Of a DNA stretch of 64,000 nt, positions 23,983-35,279 are shown piece by piece. Numbering within the stretch: position 1 is the first letter of the stretch; every line of letters begins with the position of its first letter. The stretch comes from Isoetes taiwanensis (taxonomy: Eukaryota; Streptophyta; Lycopodiopsida; Isoetales; Isoetaceae). The stretch is from contig JAJEKV010000059.1 in NCBI GenBank assembly GCA_021234155.1, forward strand, positions 3,229,167 to 3,293,166, read 5' to 3'. Below the pieces are notes generated by a model, which saw only the letters and a program-made list of their open reading frames with translations, was not told the DNA's origin and made no database searches. A program made the translations under genes and the position numbers.

Positions 23983-26830
23983 ATGCAAAATGCTAAATCC
24001 CCCAAGGCCCCCAATGATGCTGATCAAGACAAGGAAAAATCCCCAACTAATGAAGATGACAAAGATGATGGCAAAGAAAGGAAAAGACCAGAAATGAAAA
24101 GGATGATGCCAAAGGAAAGGAAATTGTACTTTATACTCGGGTCGATTGGAAAAACAAAAAGGTCAAGATATTGCATGCATGCAACAGAGAGGCAGTAGGA
24201 GAAGGGATTATTGTTCTAGCAGATCCTATCAATGCAGTGAATGATGAAAGATTAGGGGATGACAGGTTAGGTGTGGCAATCTCAAAATTATATGACAATT
24301 GGAAGGAAAAGGGTTCAGGCAAACAAGAATGCCTTGCTTGTGTGAAGCAACTAGAGGTTCCAACTATTGTTGCATGGTCTAGGGACAGTATTCAACTGGA
24401 GGGGAACTACACGTTTCCTATAGATGTAGAACCATTGTCAATAATGTTCACACAGTGTAGCAAGAGGCCACTTCCAACTTTCAAACATTATCCCACCAAA
24501 AGATGCAAGTCGATTATGATTGTTCTCCTCGAAGCCCCGATGAAGGTTAGAGGAAGTGAATGTTGTTGGGCCTCCCCGTATCGTAATGTTCACAATAGAG
24601 GAGATGGTGGTAGCAAGAGCTACATATCGGGAACATAAGTGTGATAGCAGGAGGAATTTCATGTACACCATATTTGGCTATGCAATTCGTGATGAAAGAT
24701 CAAAGAAGAAAAGATTCCCATTGAATGGAAAGTGGATATGTTCAAAAGCATGGATGGCTATACATGGAATTCCAACCTCTTCTTGGCACAACTGGCAAAA
24801 GAGACATGAAAATGGTAGTAAAATTGTATTGCATGGGAACACTGGCCTGGTAAGGCCTACCTCAAAAACTATAGCTGCAAAGGAAATATTTGAAAGATAT
24901 GTGGATTTCAATGCAGAAAACATGCCACATAAGAGTAAGAAGGATGAACAGGGTAGAGTTATTGTTGAAAAGAGATTGCCATCCCATTGTACCCAGAAGA
25001 GCATATTAGAGGAAATAAATGCATTGCTTCGGGAACTTGGAGTGGCCTCTATATCCCAGCCCAGTTTTAGTAGGCTATGGAATAAGCATTTTAAGCATGT
25101 GACCATAGCAACTTCAAACAACTTTGCCAAGTGCAATTTATGTGCTAAGCTGAAGGAGACACTAGATAAGACTGTGCAACCAAGTCTAAGGGCAAAGATA
25201 CCATATGACAGATCAACTTATTGGATGTGGAGAACCTTATCTGCAATGGAACCTAATAACTATCTATGTATTATACATGATAAAATGGACCAACAGAAGA
25301 CTTGTCTTCCACAATTCAAGTACATTCCTAAGTCATGTGGAAGATCATACCCTTTGCAGATTTCAATGACTGGGGCAATATTGCATGGGCAGTCTCAGAC
25401 CTATTATGGTCATTTCAGTTTAGAGTTGTGGAGTGATGGTCCAGATTTTCACATTGGGAGTATCATGAGGTGTTTAAGAAACTATGAGAAGGGTTACAAT
25501 GGTCACCTACAGGATCCTACAGCTAGCCAGGCACTACATAGTGCATTGTTGGATGGAACCCCTAATAGTATTGAAAAGTTTAGCAAGGCAAGATTTAGGA
25601 GGAATGGACCTAATGAACATGTTGGAGCTTCAACATCTCGTGCTAAACCTCGAGATCTGCCAAAAGCTCCTCTTGCAACTAGATAATTGTGCTGGTCAAA
25701 ATAAGAACAGTGGATGTTTTCTTTCCTATCCTACTTAACAAATGTGGGTATTTTTGAAAGAGTCAATTTGGGGTTCCTAATGCCCTGACATACTCATGAG
25801 GATGTGGATCCATTGTTTGGAAAATATAGTCATGTATTGAGACAAACAGACAGCTTACCAACTTTCCCACGCTATTGGAAATATTTCATGGATGTACAAA
25901 TCCATCTCCTATAGGATCTATCATAGAAGAAGTGCCTGATTGGAAGAGTTTTGTGGATGGTTATGCTCTCGACATGGAAGGTCATTCTAGACCTCTTCAA
26001 TTCACTTTTTGGGTGAGAGAAGGGATTCCAATCATGCAATGGAAAATGAGACCTTCAGAGAAGTGAAGAGGTGGGGCAGAAATTTGGCACAGGGATGCAA
26101 ATGGCAAGCCTATGATACCTCCCCGTCAACCAAAAGCTCTAAAACCAACCAAGAAGTCAAGCAATTGGGATTGACTAAGGATGGCATCAATGACTACATC
26201 AAGCATTGGCAAACTAATCCAGATGAGACTAATCGTGCATTGATAGATTATTGGAAGAAGGTGATCAACTTGTTGGATGAGGTAGACACATCCTCAGAAG
26301 AGCTGAAAGAAGGGTGGTTCCCTAAAAGTAAGTGGAAAACATTAGTCGGTGGTCTTGACGAAGATGATGGTACCATTAGTAGCATTGTGAAGGCATATGC
26401 TCCTCCTCAACTGATAAACACTATGTTGGTCCTAAGAAGGATAGGCCAAAATATTTAGGCATGGATTGTTATGAACCTTCTACTGACGTGGAGTGCCACC
26501 AATTTGTAGTAGTAAAACCAGCAGATCTAGAGACCTATCCAGTGTGGTTGGGATACACTATCTCGGATATTTGCAAAGAAGAAGGTGATGTTAAGTTCAA
26601 TAAGGTGCGCGTGGAATGGTGGTGTCCAGTACATCAGTTGAGTAATGTCACCGATAAAGAAAGATATTCAGATTGTGGACAAAGAGGTAGAGGAGAAATC
26701 TAAGTGATCCTGATCTTTGGCTAGACATTGAAACCGTATTGTACTCGTGGACTCCAAAAACTATTCCTAGTAAAACAGCGAGAGTTACAATATCTCAGGA
26801 TGTAAGGAATAACATGAGAGGAATTTTGAG
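23983..26830 (+). pseudogene. Broken gene for a DUF7869-like (RNase H-fold-like) protein
   Basis: Collinear plus-strand coding segments in shifting frames. They are an acidic/Lys-rich start (23983-24150); a segment containing VGEGIIVLADPINAV and IVAWSRDSIQLEG (24171-24420) that resembles transposase-associated N-terminal domains of plant repeats; a 376-codon frame (24556-25686) with a CNLCAKLK pair of cysteines; then LLQLDNCAGQNKN (D at 25682) and, after a frameshift, FLMP-stop-HTHEDVDPLFG (25789-25818). A third segment (25875-26066, VPDWKSFVDGY) and a C-terminal part (26461-26703, YPVWLGY) follow. The paired DNxxxxNKN and HTHED motifs are characteristic, as I recall, of DUF7869 proteins, probably descended from transposon DDE-type nucleases. 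At least four frame breaks and one in-frame TGA imply an inactive copy, though some breaks could be sequencing errors. Family assignment is from memory of motifs. Confidence 0.55.
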
Positions 26831-26949
26831 ATCTCATTTCATCCCCATAAGAATCCTCCAATGGAATGGCTACCCTCTATTAACTGCAATTAATGCAGCA
26901 CCAACAACTTCATTGCTGTCGTTTTTCCCCCATAACTTTTGATCCACTT

Positions 26950-27640
26950 GTCAAAATGCTGCGGCGTTTGTTGCATTAGATGCGGAATGAAAAGATCTTT
27001 CCAATGATATATGGTTATGATGTATTTCAATATGGTCATATGCATTAACCTTAAAAAAATATGATTTTTTGCTTATTTCTTATATATTTATATCATAAAA
27101 GATGTATGAATGGGTTATCACTAGATAGATCTTGTGAAGACGAACCCATTGCTACAAAAAGTTTTTGAATCGGAGTTCTGGATCAAAAGTTATAATGAAA
27201 AAATGATACTACAGAAGTTAGTTGCAGCTGCATTAATTACAGGCTGCCACATAATACTGGAATGAGATATACTGGAGCTCTTCTCTTATTGGACAGTTTA
27301 AAAAACTGTCATGGCATTTTAAGCATCCCTTAATGGGACAAAATGTGATCTCATTTTTCCTCTAATAAGTTCTCATATCCTTGGGGATGCTAGTGGAAAA
27401 ATGAAAAACAGTTACTATGTATCTTTTCTACAGTTAATAAAAGTTGTGTACTACTTGAGTTCCATGATATATGATTTTGTAATTTGAAGTTAAGGTGTGA
27501 ATTTATATTCCCGTGTGTGATTATATGTTAACGTCTATTCTAGTCTAAGGGCAACAAAGTTACTAAAAAAGTGAATTTAACAAAGTTACTAAAAAAGTGC
27601 AATATAAAATTTATCCCAAAATTAAGACATAATCCCAATT
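26950..27640. other. AT-rich spacer, no gene seen
   Basis: No supported coding frame, RNA gene or element end. One small tandem duplication of AACAAAGTTACTAAAAAAGTG lies near 27552-27599. Confidence 0.6.
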
Positions 27641-27666
27641 TAATTGAATGATGGTTTCGACTCTCT

Positions 27667-27757
27667 GCCATATTCTTGGCTTTCTGTGAAGCGATTTCTG
27701 CCACAACAGGGCTTTGCAACCCAATTGATACAGTGGCAAACTTCAGGACAAATCTTC
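27667..27757 (-). repeat. Isolated 91-bp fragment of the 2.18-kb repeat family
   Basis: GCCATATTCTTGGCTTTC through CAAATCTTC matches the internal coding region of the right-hand array (for example 39221-39308), ten kilobases away from it. In that array the segment encodes part of the unassigned minus-strand protein (FATVSIGLQSPVVAEI...). Here it stands alone with unrelated flanks and abuts the duplicated block at 27759. Confidence 0.8.
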
Positions 27758-27758
27758 A

Positions 27759-28865
27759 GAAAATAACACAAATTAAAGAACAAAAAAAAAAAAAAAAAAA
27801 GTATGAGATGACCAAAAGTTCTATGATGGATTTGCTCTTCTGCTCTATTTTTTCTCTCATTCTTCTGTGCTACCCGTGGTTAGAATGAGGTCGCATCCCT
27901 CTTCGGCCATAGCAAAAGTCCAATTTGAAGCAGCAGAAAACAGTCAATGCCCGGTGGCTGCAATAGCATTTGCCAGTTGTGGAGCCAAAGAATAAACATT
28001 CAGAGGGCTTTCCAACATGCAATAGCCTTTCACACGTATCCATACAAGCTACATTTGTGCTGAGTTCATGGATCTCATTTGAGCATCATGAAAACTAGAT
28101 GCTTCTATTACCTGACCTGGTATAAGCCTAAATTTATACAGACAACATGGTTCTCCAAGATGTCGATCTTAAGCATCTGGTATATGTGTGCAGGCAGAGA
28201 AGCTGTGCCCTAGACACATATTTGATCTGCGAAGATTAATCAACTCTGTGATTTTGGTTAGAATTGTAAAACTCACCTTCTGGATCATTCCTAATGGCCT
28301 GGTCCTTCTCCCCTCCTCTTGCATATGTACCATTCTCCATATTTAATATCTCTTGTGCTCCAAACACATAACTTGATCTATTGGAAGAATAAAGAGATCA
28401 ACTCTGTGATTTTGTTTAGAATTGCAAAGCTCTCCTTGTGGATAATTCCTAATAACCTGCTCCTAATCAGCACGTTACATACCATCACCTAAATGCATCA
28501 TTCGTCATACTTTGCTACGATCTTTACATGTTATCCGCAACTTGCATGTAAAATATCACATGGGTCATATTCCCTCATTGCATCCTTAATTCATTTGCCC
28601 AACTAACATCTATAGCATAAGTATTTGAAAGCAAGACACCAGCAGTATTTGGAAGCAAGACATATGCTGTGAAATTTAAACGATTCAAGTTCACCATATG
28701 CCCAGTTGCATATTTCCCTCCATGGCAACAACAAAGCTAAGATGCCAAAATATGTACACGTGAAAATAAAGCAGCGCCGATCTTTGTCTCATAGTCTAGA
28801 ATGGCTGCATCTATGTAGAGAAAATGCCAACGAAAGTGATTTTGTTTGGCTCTATACCATCTGCC
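27759..28865. repeat. Duplicated ~1.1-kb block, copy A
   Basis: Starts at AGAAAATAACACAAATTAAAG and ends near CCATCTGCC. It is closely similar to 31767-32878 with scattered substitutions and small indels; an A-run of about 18 replaces the mixed A-rich stretch of copy B. It contains no convincing complete gene. A short minus-strand frame beginning MAEEGCDLIL occurs in both copies but stops after 17 codons. Confidence 0.88.
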
Positions 28866-29338
28866 ATCTTGACTCCCAAAGTCTGTCGAAGCAACCCAGC
28901 GCATCAGCTCTCCATTCCGGCGTCATCTTCAAGCAATTTCGCAAGCATGGACGTATTCAGAGCAGGACGAGCAAGCCAGGGATCAGGTATTTTGCCAATT
29001 CAATAGTCTAATCCGCCTTTAAGGCATAGAATAAGTAGGTTTAGCCTATTGAATTGCCCATAGCAGCCATCTAGACCTCTAGATATTAAGCCATAACTAA
29101 AGAACCTAACTTCTATGATTTAGATTAAATCTTATTCTTTAGTTCTTCGATGATATGAATGTATTGATGATCTCTGTGGAATCATTGTTTTGGGAAGGGG
29201 GGTAGAGGCCCTAAAAGCCTAGTAGTTGATGCTCCTAGCGTTAACTATATATTTACTGACTTACTTCTGGTTCGCCCTTCTCCACTTTCACGATAAGCCC
29301 TTTGATTGTTACTTCTTATTCTTTGTGATAATTTAATT
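28866..29338. other. Unassigned sequence after copy A
   Basis: A short plus-strand frame (MDVFRAGRASQGS, from about 28948) runs into a GTATTT that could be a splice donor, but no partner exon was recognised. Otherwise there is nothing identifiable. Confidence 0.3.
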
Positions 29339-29392
29339 CGTGCAACTTCTCTTGTAGATTAAATAAAAGCTTTCTACAAGAGAAGTTGCACG
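29339..29392. repeat. Perfect 20-bp inverted repeat with 14-nt loop
   Basis: Arm 29339-29358 (CGTGCAACTTCTCTTGTAGA) and arm 29373-29392 are exact reverse complements around an AT-rich 14-base loop. A near-copy of part of the arm (ACTTCTATTGTAGATTAAA) follows at about 29401. No flanking target duplication was recognised. Confidence 0.85.
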
Positions 29393-30800
29393 AGGAAGAA
29401 ACTTCTATTGTAGATTAAACATGTTTTATTTGACATTTTCTTTTATTCCGCATTTTCCTTTCTTTTAAACATGTTTTCTTGGTATATGCCAATACATACC
29501 CGGATACGCTTTCTGACTGGCCTAAACGAGCTGCAATACCTAATTTCCCCATTGATCCATGAAGCCCGGCAATGAGCCTGCCCCTCCTACGCATACCCAT
29601 AGCTGATTTCTGTCTTCAAAGTGTTTTTTTTTTTGCTTTTTTAGTCTTCTAATTTACTGATGGATTGACGTGATTGAAATGCATTGCTCCTGAAGGATTC
29701 GACCAAAATGCTGAAGTGTTCCATAGTTTGGATTCCATGGAAGCAGGAGTACCAAAAACCATCAAAACTCATTCTTTGCTGATGCAGACATCATGCTTCA
29801 GGAGCTGGATAATTGATAGGTTTCTATAAATATTTTACTGGGTTTTCAAGCTTTTAGATAGGTTCCTTCACAAGGGATGTCTTGGAAGGAAAATGCAGCT
29901 GGATGGTGAGAGAAAGCTCTAGAGATTAGAGCGTTGGTGCTGCTACTATACAAATTATTAAGAAAACAGAGCATGAAAAAGTGGAAGTTCAACACATGGA
30001 CGACTTGGAAGATGAGGAAATTCATTTATATCCAAACTGGTATGATGATGCTGAGGGATATGAGGAACACATTTGTGATGAATTGATTGTCCATTAGTTA
30101 CCCATAGCAATACTCTAAATTTCGCTTCAAAAGCAACCCTTATGTTCTTAGAAAGTATTGTGGAGATATATATGAAAGTGTCTAGAGATCTCGGTCTGTT
30201 ATAGACTACAGTGTCTAGGAACTGAGTTTAGCTCTAGATTTCTAAGATGCAAAGGCCTTGAAAGAATAGTAAAATTATGCTCAGCAGATTTTGGATGCAA
30301 GATTGAATTGCAGCTTATGCATGTAATGGGTTTTGTAGGGAGCTTTTATGCAAAACCATAAATAGATGCCCAGGGTTGCTTCTGTGTAGCGTTGAGAAAC
30401 AACTTAGAAGAGCACTGAAATATCTGCAACATGTTGGATATAAGGACATCAAGCGTGTGATTGTGAATATTTCTGGCATGCTTACCTTCAGTGTCAATTC
30501 CGAGAGTGAGATTCCTATAGAACTTGGGTCTTGCAATTAGGAAACAAGGAATCTGATTGTTAGGGTTCCTGGGATTTTCAACTACAGTTCCGATAATTTG
30601 CAAAAGAAGCATGACTACTTGACAAAAGTAATGAAAAAAGGTGACTACTTGTGATGAAGATTTGTGTGTTCTGAACTCTTTTTCTAACCAAGCACCTGCA
30701 GTTTAAAATAAAAGATCATACTAAGACATGGGCTCTTATCTAAACATAAGTTACAAGTTCCCTTTGTAAGCATGCTGATGATGACCGACAGTGCTTTTAA
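29393..30800. other. Unassigned sequence, possibly decayed coding fragments
   Basis: Short open stretches occur, for example plus-strand 29960-30096 with the acidic MDDLEDEEIHLYPNWYDDAEG-like reading, and a minus-strand 61-codon frame at 29415-29600. None is long, conserved or recognisable. No element ends were found. Confidence 0.35.
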
Positions 30801-30812
30801 TGCTCTACTTAA

Positions 30813-31320
30813 ATGGGCCAGGAAAGATCTATTTCTCTCCAACACCATAGATCAAAATACACCAAACAGCAATGCTTTTGTTCTTCTTGTGCTTGCACAA
30901 GAGCATCCACACCATATGGAAAGAGAACAGAAGAAGTTATATCCAAGATTGGCAGTTCAGACCAAGAGACAAGAAGCAGGGGCAAGATGGGGCTACAACT
31001 ACAAACCTCGGGCATCCCTTGCAGAATAAAATTTGTTGAACAAGGAATTATTTCACTTGACAGAGAAATGAGAAATTTCTGGCATTCAATCATGTCTTTT
31101 TTATGGGTCTTTGTTAAGGGACTGCAGTATCCAAATGCATTCGCAGTAGGGAAATGCATTCATTCGCATGTTCTCGTTTCTAGATTTGCAAAGAACATGT
31201 TTTTGAAAAATCTCCTTATTCAGATGTATGCGGAGTGTGACAGCTTGGATGATGAGACTTTCGTTCGATAAAATGGCCGAACATAATACCTTTTACGAGG
31301 AATGTAATTAGAGAGGGAAA
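30813..31320 (+). pseudogene. Pentatricopeptide-repeat (PPR) gene remnant
   Basis: The end of the plus-strand frame 30813-31271 contains GKCIHSHVLVSRF and NLLIQMYAECDSLDDE. These match the classic plant PLS-class PPR phrases (GKQIHSHIIKTGF; NALIDMYAKCGSLDDA). After a one-base shift, VFDKMAEHNTF at about 31261-31295 matches the next phrase (VFDKMxERNxxSW). Plant PPR proteins bind organellar RNA and typically carry many tandem 31-36-residue motifs. Here only about one and a half are readable, with no upstream start or downstream repeats, so this is a fragment. The upstream part of the frame (30813-31080) does not look like PPR. Confidence 0.5.
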
Positions 31321-31329
31321 TATTCCAAG

Positions 31330-31766
31330 AAAGAATATAGAACACATGGCAACACGTGATTGGCTTAGAAGTCAGTTGCATACGCGAGTTCTTCACTAGA
31401 ATTTGTGGAGGATATGGTAAAGCAATTGCACTAAATAGCTTATTTAAAATGACATCAAGCCAACATTGATGTTGCTTGATCAAGTTATGTTGTAGAAGGT
31501 AGTCGATCAATGCTACAAAATATTGATGGTGGACATATCTAACCTGACTCCATGAGCGCAATGTTATTTTGAATAGTTGCATTGAAATGGCAAACTCATT
31601 AAGGAAATTATAGGTGCTAGGGTACCTTTAGATTATGTTGTGAAATACAATTACATATTGTATAAAAATGTCCATATCTATCACAACATATATAAGCCAG
31701 TGTTATTTTTTGTTTGATGTAATATTTCCATTCTAGAAAAAAACATGAGGGCAACACGTGTACATT
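31330..31766. other. AT-rich spacer between PPR remnant and copy B
   Basis: No recognisable gene. The minus-strand frame at 31220-31582 overlaps the PPR remnant antisense and is not supported. Confidence 0.45.
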
Positions 31767-32878
31767 AAGAAAATAACACAAATTAAAGAACAACAAAAAT
31801 TAAGAAAAGTGACGTATGAGATGGCCAAAAGTTCTATGATACGGGATCTGCTATGTTTTTTCTCTCATTCTTCTGTGCTATTCATGGTTAGGATGAGGCC
31901 GCATCCCTGTTCGGCCATAGCAAAAGCCCAATTCGAAGCAGCAGAAAACAGTCAATGCCCTGGTGGCTGCAATAGCATTTGCCAGTTGTAGAGCCAAAGA
32001 ATAGACATTCAGAGGGCTTTCCAACATGCAATAGCCTTTCACACGTATCCATACAAGCTACATTTGTGCTAAGTTCATGGATCTCATTTGAGCATCATGA
32101 AAACTAGATGCTTCTATTACCTGACCTGGCATAAGCCTAAATTTATGCAGACAATATGGTTCTCCACTCCAGGATGTCAATCTTAAGCATCTGGTATATG
32201 TGTGCAAGCAGACAAGCTGTGCCCTAGATATATATTTGATCTGTGAAGATTAATCAACTCTGTGATTTTGGTTAGAACTGTAAAACTCACCTTCTGGATC
32301 ATTCCTAATGGCCTACTCCTTCTCCCCTCCTCTTGCATATGTACCATTCTCCATATTTAATATCTCTTGTGCTCCAGACACATAACTTGATGTATTGGAA
32401 GAATAAAGAGATCAACTCTGTGATTTTGTTTAGAATTGCAAAGCTCTCCTTGTGGATAATTCCTAATAACCTGCTCCTAATCAGCACATACATACCATCA
32501 CCTAAAATGCATCATTCGTCATACTTTGTTACGATCTTTACATGTTAACCGCAACTTGCGTGTAAAATATCACATGGGTCATATTCCCTCATTGCATCCT
32601 TAATTCATTTGCCCAACTAAGATCTATAGTGTAAGTATTCGAAAGCAAGACACCAGCAGTATTTGGAAGCAAGACATATGCTGTGAAATTTAAACGATTC
32701 AAGTCACCATATGCCCAGTTGCATATTTCCCTCCATGGCAACACCAAAGCTAAGATGCCAAAATATGTACACGTGAAAATAAAGCAGCGCCGATCTTTGT
32801 CTCATAGTCTAGAATGGCTGCATCTATGCAGAGAAAATGCCAACGAAAGTGATTTTGTTTGGCTTTATGCCATCTGCA
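31767..32878. repeat. Duplicated ~1.1-kb block, copy B
   Basis: Second copy of the 27759-28865 block in the same orientation, about 4.0 kb downstream. Similarity ends at GCCATCTGC, after which the two copies have unrelated flanks. Copy B lacks the 91-bp array fragment that precedes copy A. Confidence 0.88.
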
Positions 32879-33084
32879 TTTTTAATAAAAGATTTCCAAG
32901 GTTTTCTTGGCAACACCATGCTATACTGCAGTCATGGTTAAGGAATCTTATGCTTCATTGAACCATCCAACATGACTAATAAGATTTAGTAGGTTGTACT
33001 GGTGATCCACCAAGGTTGTTTCTGGATCCATTACGAAATTCTTGTCCATGCAGACCTATATCCTCAAAATGTTTCTTCTTCCAG

Positions 33085-33323
33085 GTATATGATGTAATAA
33101 AGTTCTTGGATGACCACTCGAGTGGGGATGAAGTCATACTACAAGGAGGGCAACTATTAATTTTGAGGATGCTGGCCAGAGTACAAGCACAAGGGCCATG
33201 GTGGAAGAGTATTACATTGGTGGATCCGTCTACTCCACCATCAAAACCTACTTACCACCAACCAACCACCATCCTTACAGCCATGATAAGACATTAGAAT
33301 TTGTTATCAATTCTTGGTCTTAA
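33085..33323 (+). pseudogene. Cytochrome b5 remnant, second exon
   Basis: After a good splice acceptor (TTTCTTCTTCCAG, AG at 33083-33084) the frame reads VYDVIKFLDDHSSGDEVIL, the standard start of exon 2 in plant cytochrome b5 genes. A frameshift near 33145 then leads to NFEDAGQSTSTRAMVEEYYI and a tail ending DKTLEFVINSWS-stop at 33321. Cytochrome b5 is a tail-anchored ER haem protein that donates electrons to desaturases and other oxidases. Here the HPGG haem motif reads HSSG, the second axial His (GHS) reads GQS (CAG at 33176), and the C-terminal membrane anchor is absent. No first exon was found upstream, where duplicated copy B lies. This is a non-functional relic. Confidence 0.75.
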
Positions 33324-33820
33324 GTTATTTGACCACATGCCATTTTTATTTATGACTTTGCAACCATATTAAAGAAATGGAGTAAGGGAATTTAATTCAT
33401 TTTACTGGCCATGACAGATTGTTGTGAAGTTGTCTAGTTATTATTTTTGGGTGAGGAATCTAGATAGGAATATTCTTTAGATGACATGATGTTATGTGGT
33501 GTGTTATGGGTAATGTGCAAAACGTACAAAATATATATATTCCTAACATGCAATACAGAGGACACAAACCATTGGAGAATAAAAAATTAAGGTGACAGAG
33601 GACACAAACTAGTGGAGAATAAAAAACTAAGGTGCCTAAAAAATTGAGGTGCCTGAAATGTATCGACTCACTTTCTCAACGTGAAAGAGAAATGTTCGCG
33701 GCGGCCTTGCCGCCCCGATAAATTTCTTGTATTATATAAAAATGGATAGATTAGATATAATATATATATGGCAAAGCTTATTTTGAATGACAAATAGAAG
33801 TGGATGTTTGATCAAGTTGC
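33324..33820. other. Spacer; 3' flank of the protease gene
   Basis: No gene. A ~45-bp tandem duplication (AGAGGACACAAAC...GGAGAATAAAAAA) lies at about 33556-33635. The minus-strand 3' UTR of the protease must lie in the right part; no canonical AATAAA was found there, only an AAAATAAGC-like site near 33777-33785. Confidence 0.5.
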
Positions 33821-35174
33821 CTAGATGATGGGATATGTTGGGAAATAGTTGATGTTGCAAGCATTGATGCCACGCAAGAATTTCACATATCCACACTCGC
33901 CCCACGAGCTTCCCCAGGAATTCCTCACAATCCAATATTTTGTACCTCTTTGGGTGGTGCCATAGCCATCAATGACCATGGCATGATTGATATCAGATGT
34001 ACATAAGCTATTGTCCAAAATACCCTGCGAAATACAAATTGTCATCGTAAGTAGAAGACACATTTATGTGTTATATAAACAACTCAAAACAGAGCGGAAA
34101 GGAATACCCAGCTATAATGTTGCAGAGCAGTGGCATCTACGACTATAGTGACTGGTTGTTGCGCAACGGCCTGGAGTAGTGCACGGTCATTATATGAGGG
34201 AACTACACCATACCCGCGAATCCTCACAACATTTCTCTACAATATAAGATAAGAAGATGTTAGAAGAGATATGTTCAGGTCCATTGCAACTGTTGGCGCA
34301 ACCTGTAAGTGATACAAGTAGACTGACCTTGCCCGGCTTGCAGCCGCTCACAGCTCCTAAATGGGAATAGTGTAATGTTGTGTCTATACCATACAAAGAA
34401 ATGAAAGACATGGCTATATGAGGCCATCCTCCCTGGCAACCAAAGTTAGAGGAGTCGCAGTCCACAAGCTCTTGTTCGGAAAGAGAATAAAGACGTTCCG
34501 TTTTAATGGCATACAAACTCTCGACAGCAGACACGGCAGCAAATGCCCAACAAGATCCTGAACCAAATCCAACAGAGTGATTAGTGTTATTACTATAGGG
34601 GTTTCTTATATGATGGATATTTCCCATGGCTAGAATTAACCACGATTTTGGCTGGAATTCAAGGCGAGGTAAGAAATGAAAAAGAAGGCATGGGTGCAGG
34701 CTGATAACGGGAGGCATTATTAGAAATCAAAACCAAGAGCAAAAGAACGAAATGCGCACCACAGGTGCCTTGATTCTTGACGGATTGCACGACTCCAAAA
34801 GTTCTCCAGTCCAGAGCTGCAGGCGGAGTTCCAGAAAAACCAGTTGGCGCGGATGCGGATGGGCCTGTAGTGTTTACCTTGGTGGGCTTCATCAAATAAG
34901 TGGCAGCAAATTCTTGCGTGCTCAAATCTGAAAAGCCATTCAGATCAAACCCAAAGCTCCCGTTCCCCTTTAAATTAAGCTCGGCAATCAACTGCACGTT
35001 CTTCTTGAATGTGGAAAAACGCTTGGAAAATTCGGCACTATTGTTGTATGATTTTCCATACTTTTTCATCCAATCTTCGAACTGAGCCAGGGGGCTTTTG
35101 GCGGGACAGACATCGGCTGTGGCCAACACAGAGAGAAACAAGAGAGTAGAAATGAAGAGAAACTTGGAATCCAT
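33821..35174 (-). CDS. Papain-like cysteine protease (C1A), four exons, 325 aa
   Basis: A secreted or vacuolar cysteine endopeptidase precursor. Exons (minus): 35174-34760, 34557-34328, 34236-34108, 34024-33821. All three introns (202, 91 and 83 bp) are GT-AG and the joined frame has no stop until TAG at 33821-33823. ATG at 35172-35174 (MDSK) is chosen because it opens a signal peptide (hydrophobic residues 5-18). The I29 inhibitor pro-domain carries a perfect ERFNIN pattern (E48, R52, F56, N59, I63, N67). The mature enzyme should begin near P117 (ALDW). Catalytic residues are oxyanion Gln135, Cys141 (GSCWAF, split by intron 1), His272 (NHAM) and Asn293 (NSWG). There is no KDEL signal and no granulin domain, so it is a short papain/SAG12-like form rather than RD21-like. 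One oddity: the usual YPY motif before the third-disulfide region reads HYSHLG. It looks intact and expressed in principle; specificity is unknown. Confidence 0.9.
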
Positions 35175-35231
35175 TATGTGATCCGGAATGATTTGCAAAG
35201 GCCTGGTTTTTTACTAGCGATTGATTGGCCT

Positions 35232-35239
35232 TATTTATA
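35232..35239 (-). promoter_or_regulatory. TATA box of the cysteine protease gene
   Basis: TATAAATA on the minus strand, in the context CAATATAAATAAGG, 58-65 bp upstream of the ATG at 35174. This spacing implies a short 5' UTR of roughly 30 nt. It is the only good TATA motif close upstream. Confidence 0.65.
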
Positions 35240-35279
35240 TTGCAGCTTGCCGTTTACTTAGTTCGTTTACTTAGTATTA

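Noticed and set aside
27781-27799. A-run as evidence of a retroposed (poly-A) copy
   Set aside because: It is internal to block A, and block B has a mixed A-rich stretch in the same place, so it is not a retroposition tail.
27880-27912. Minus-strand MAEEGCDLILTTGSTEE start-like frame in block A
   Set aside because: Ends after 17 codons in both copies, with no linked exon recognised.
35172-35198. Upstream TTG as an alternative start of the protease
   Set aside because: Non-ATG start; the ATG at 35174 begins a proper signal peptide and lies correctly below the TATA box.
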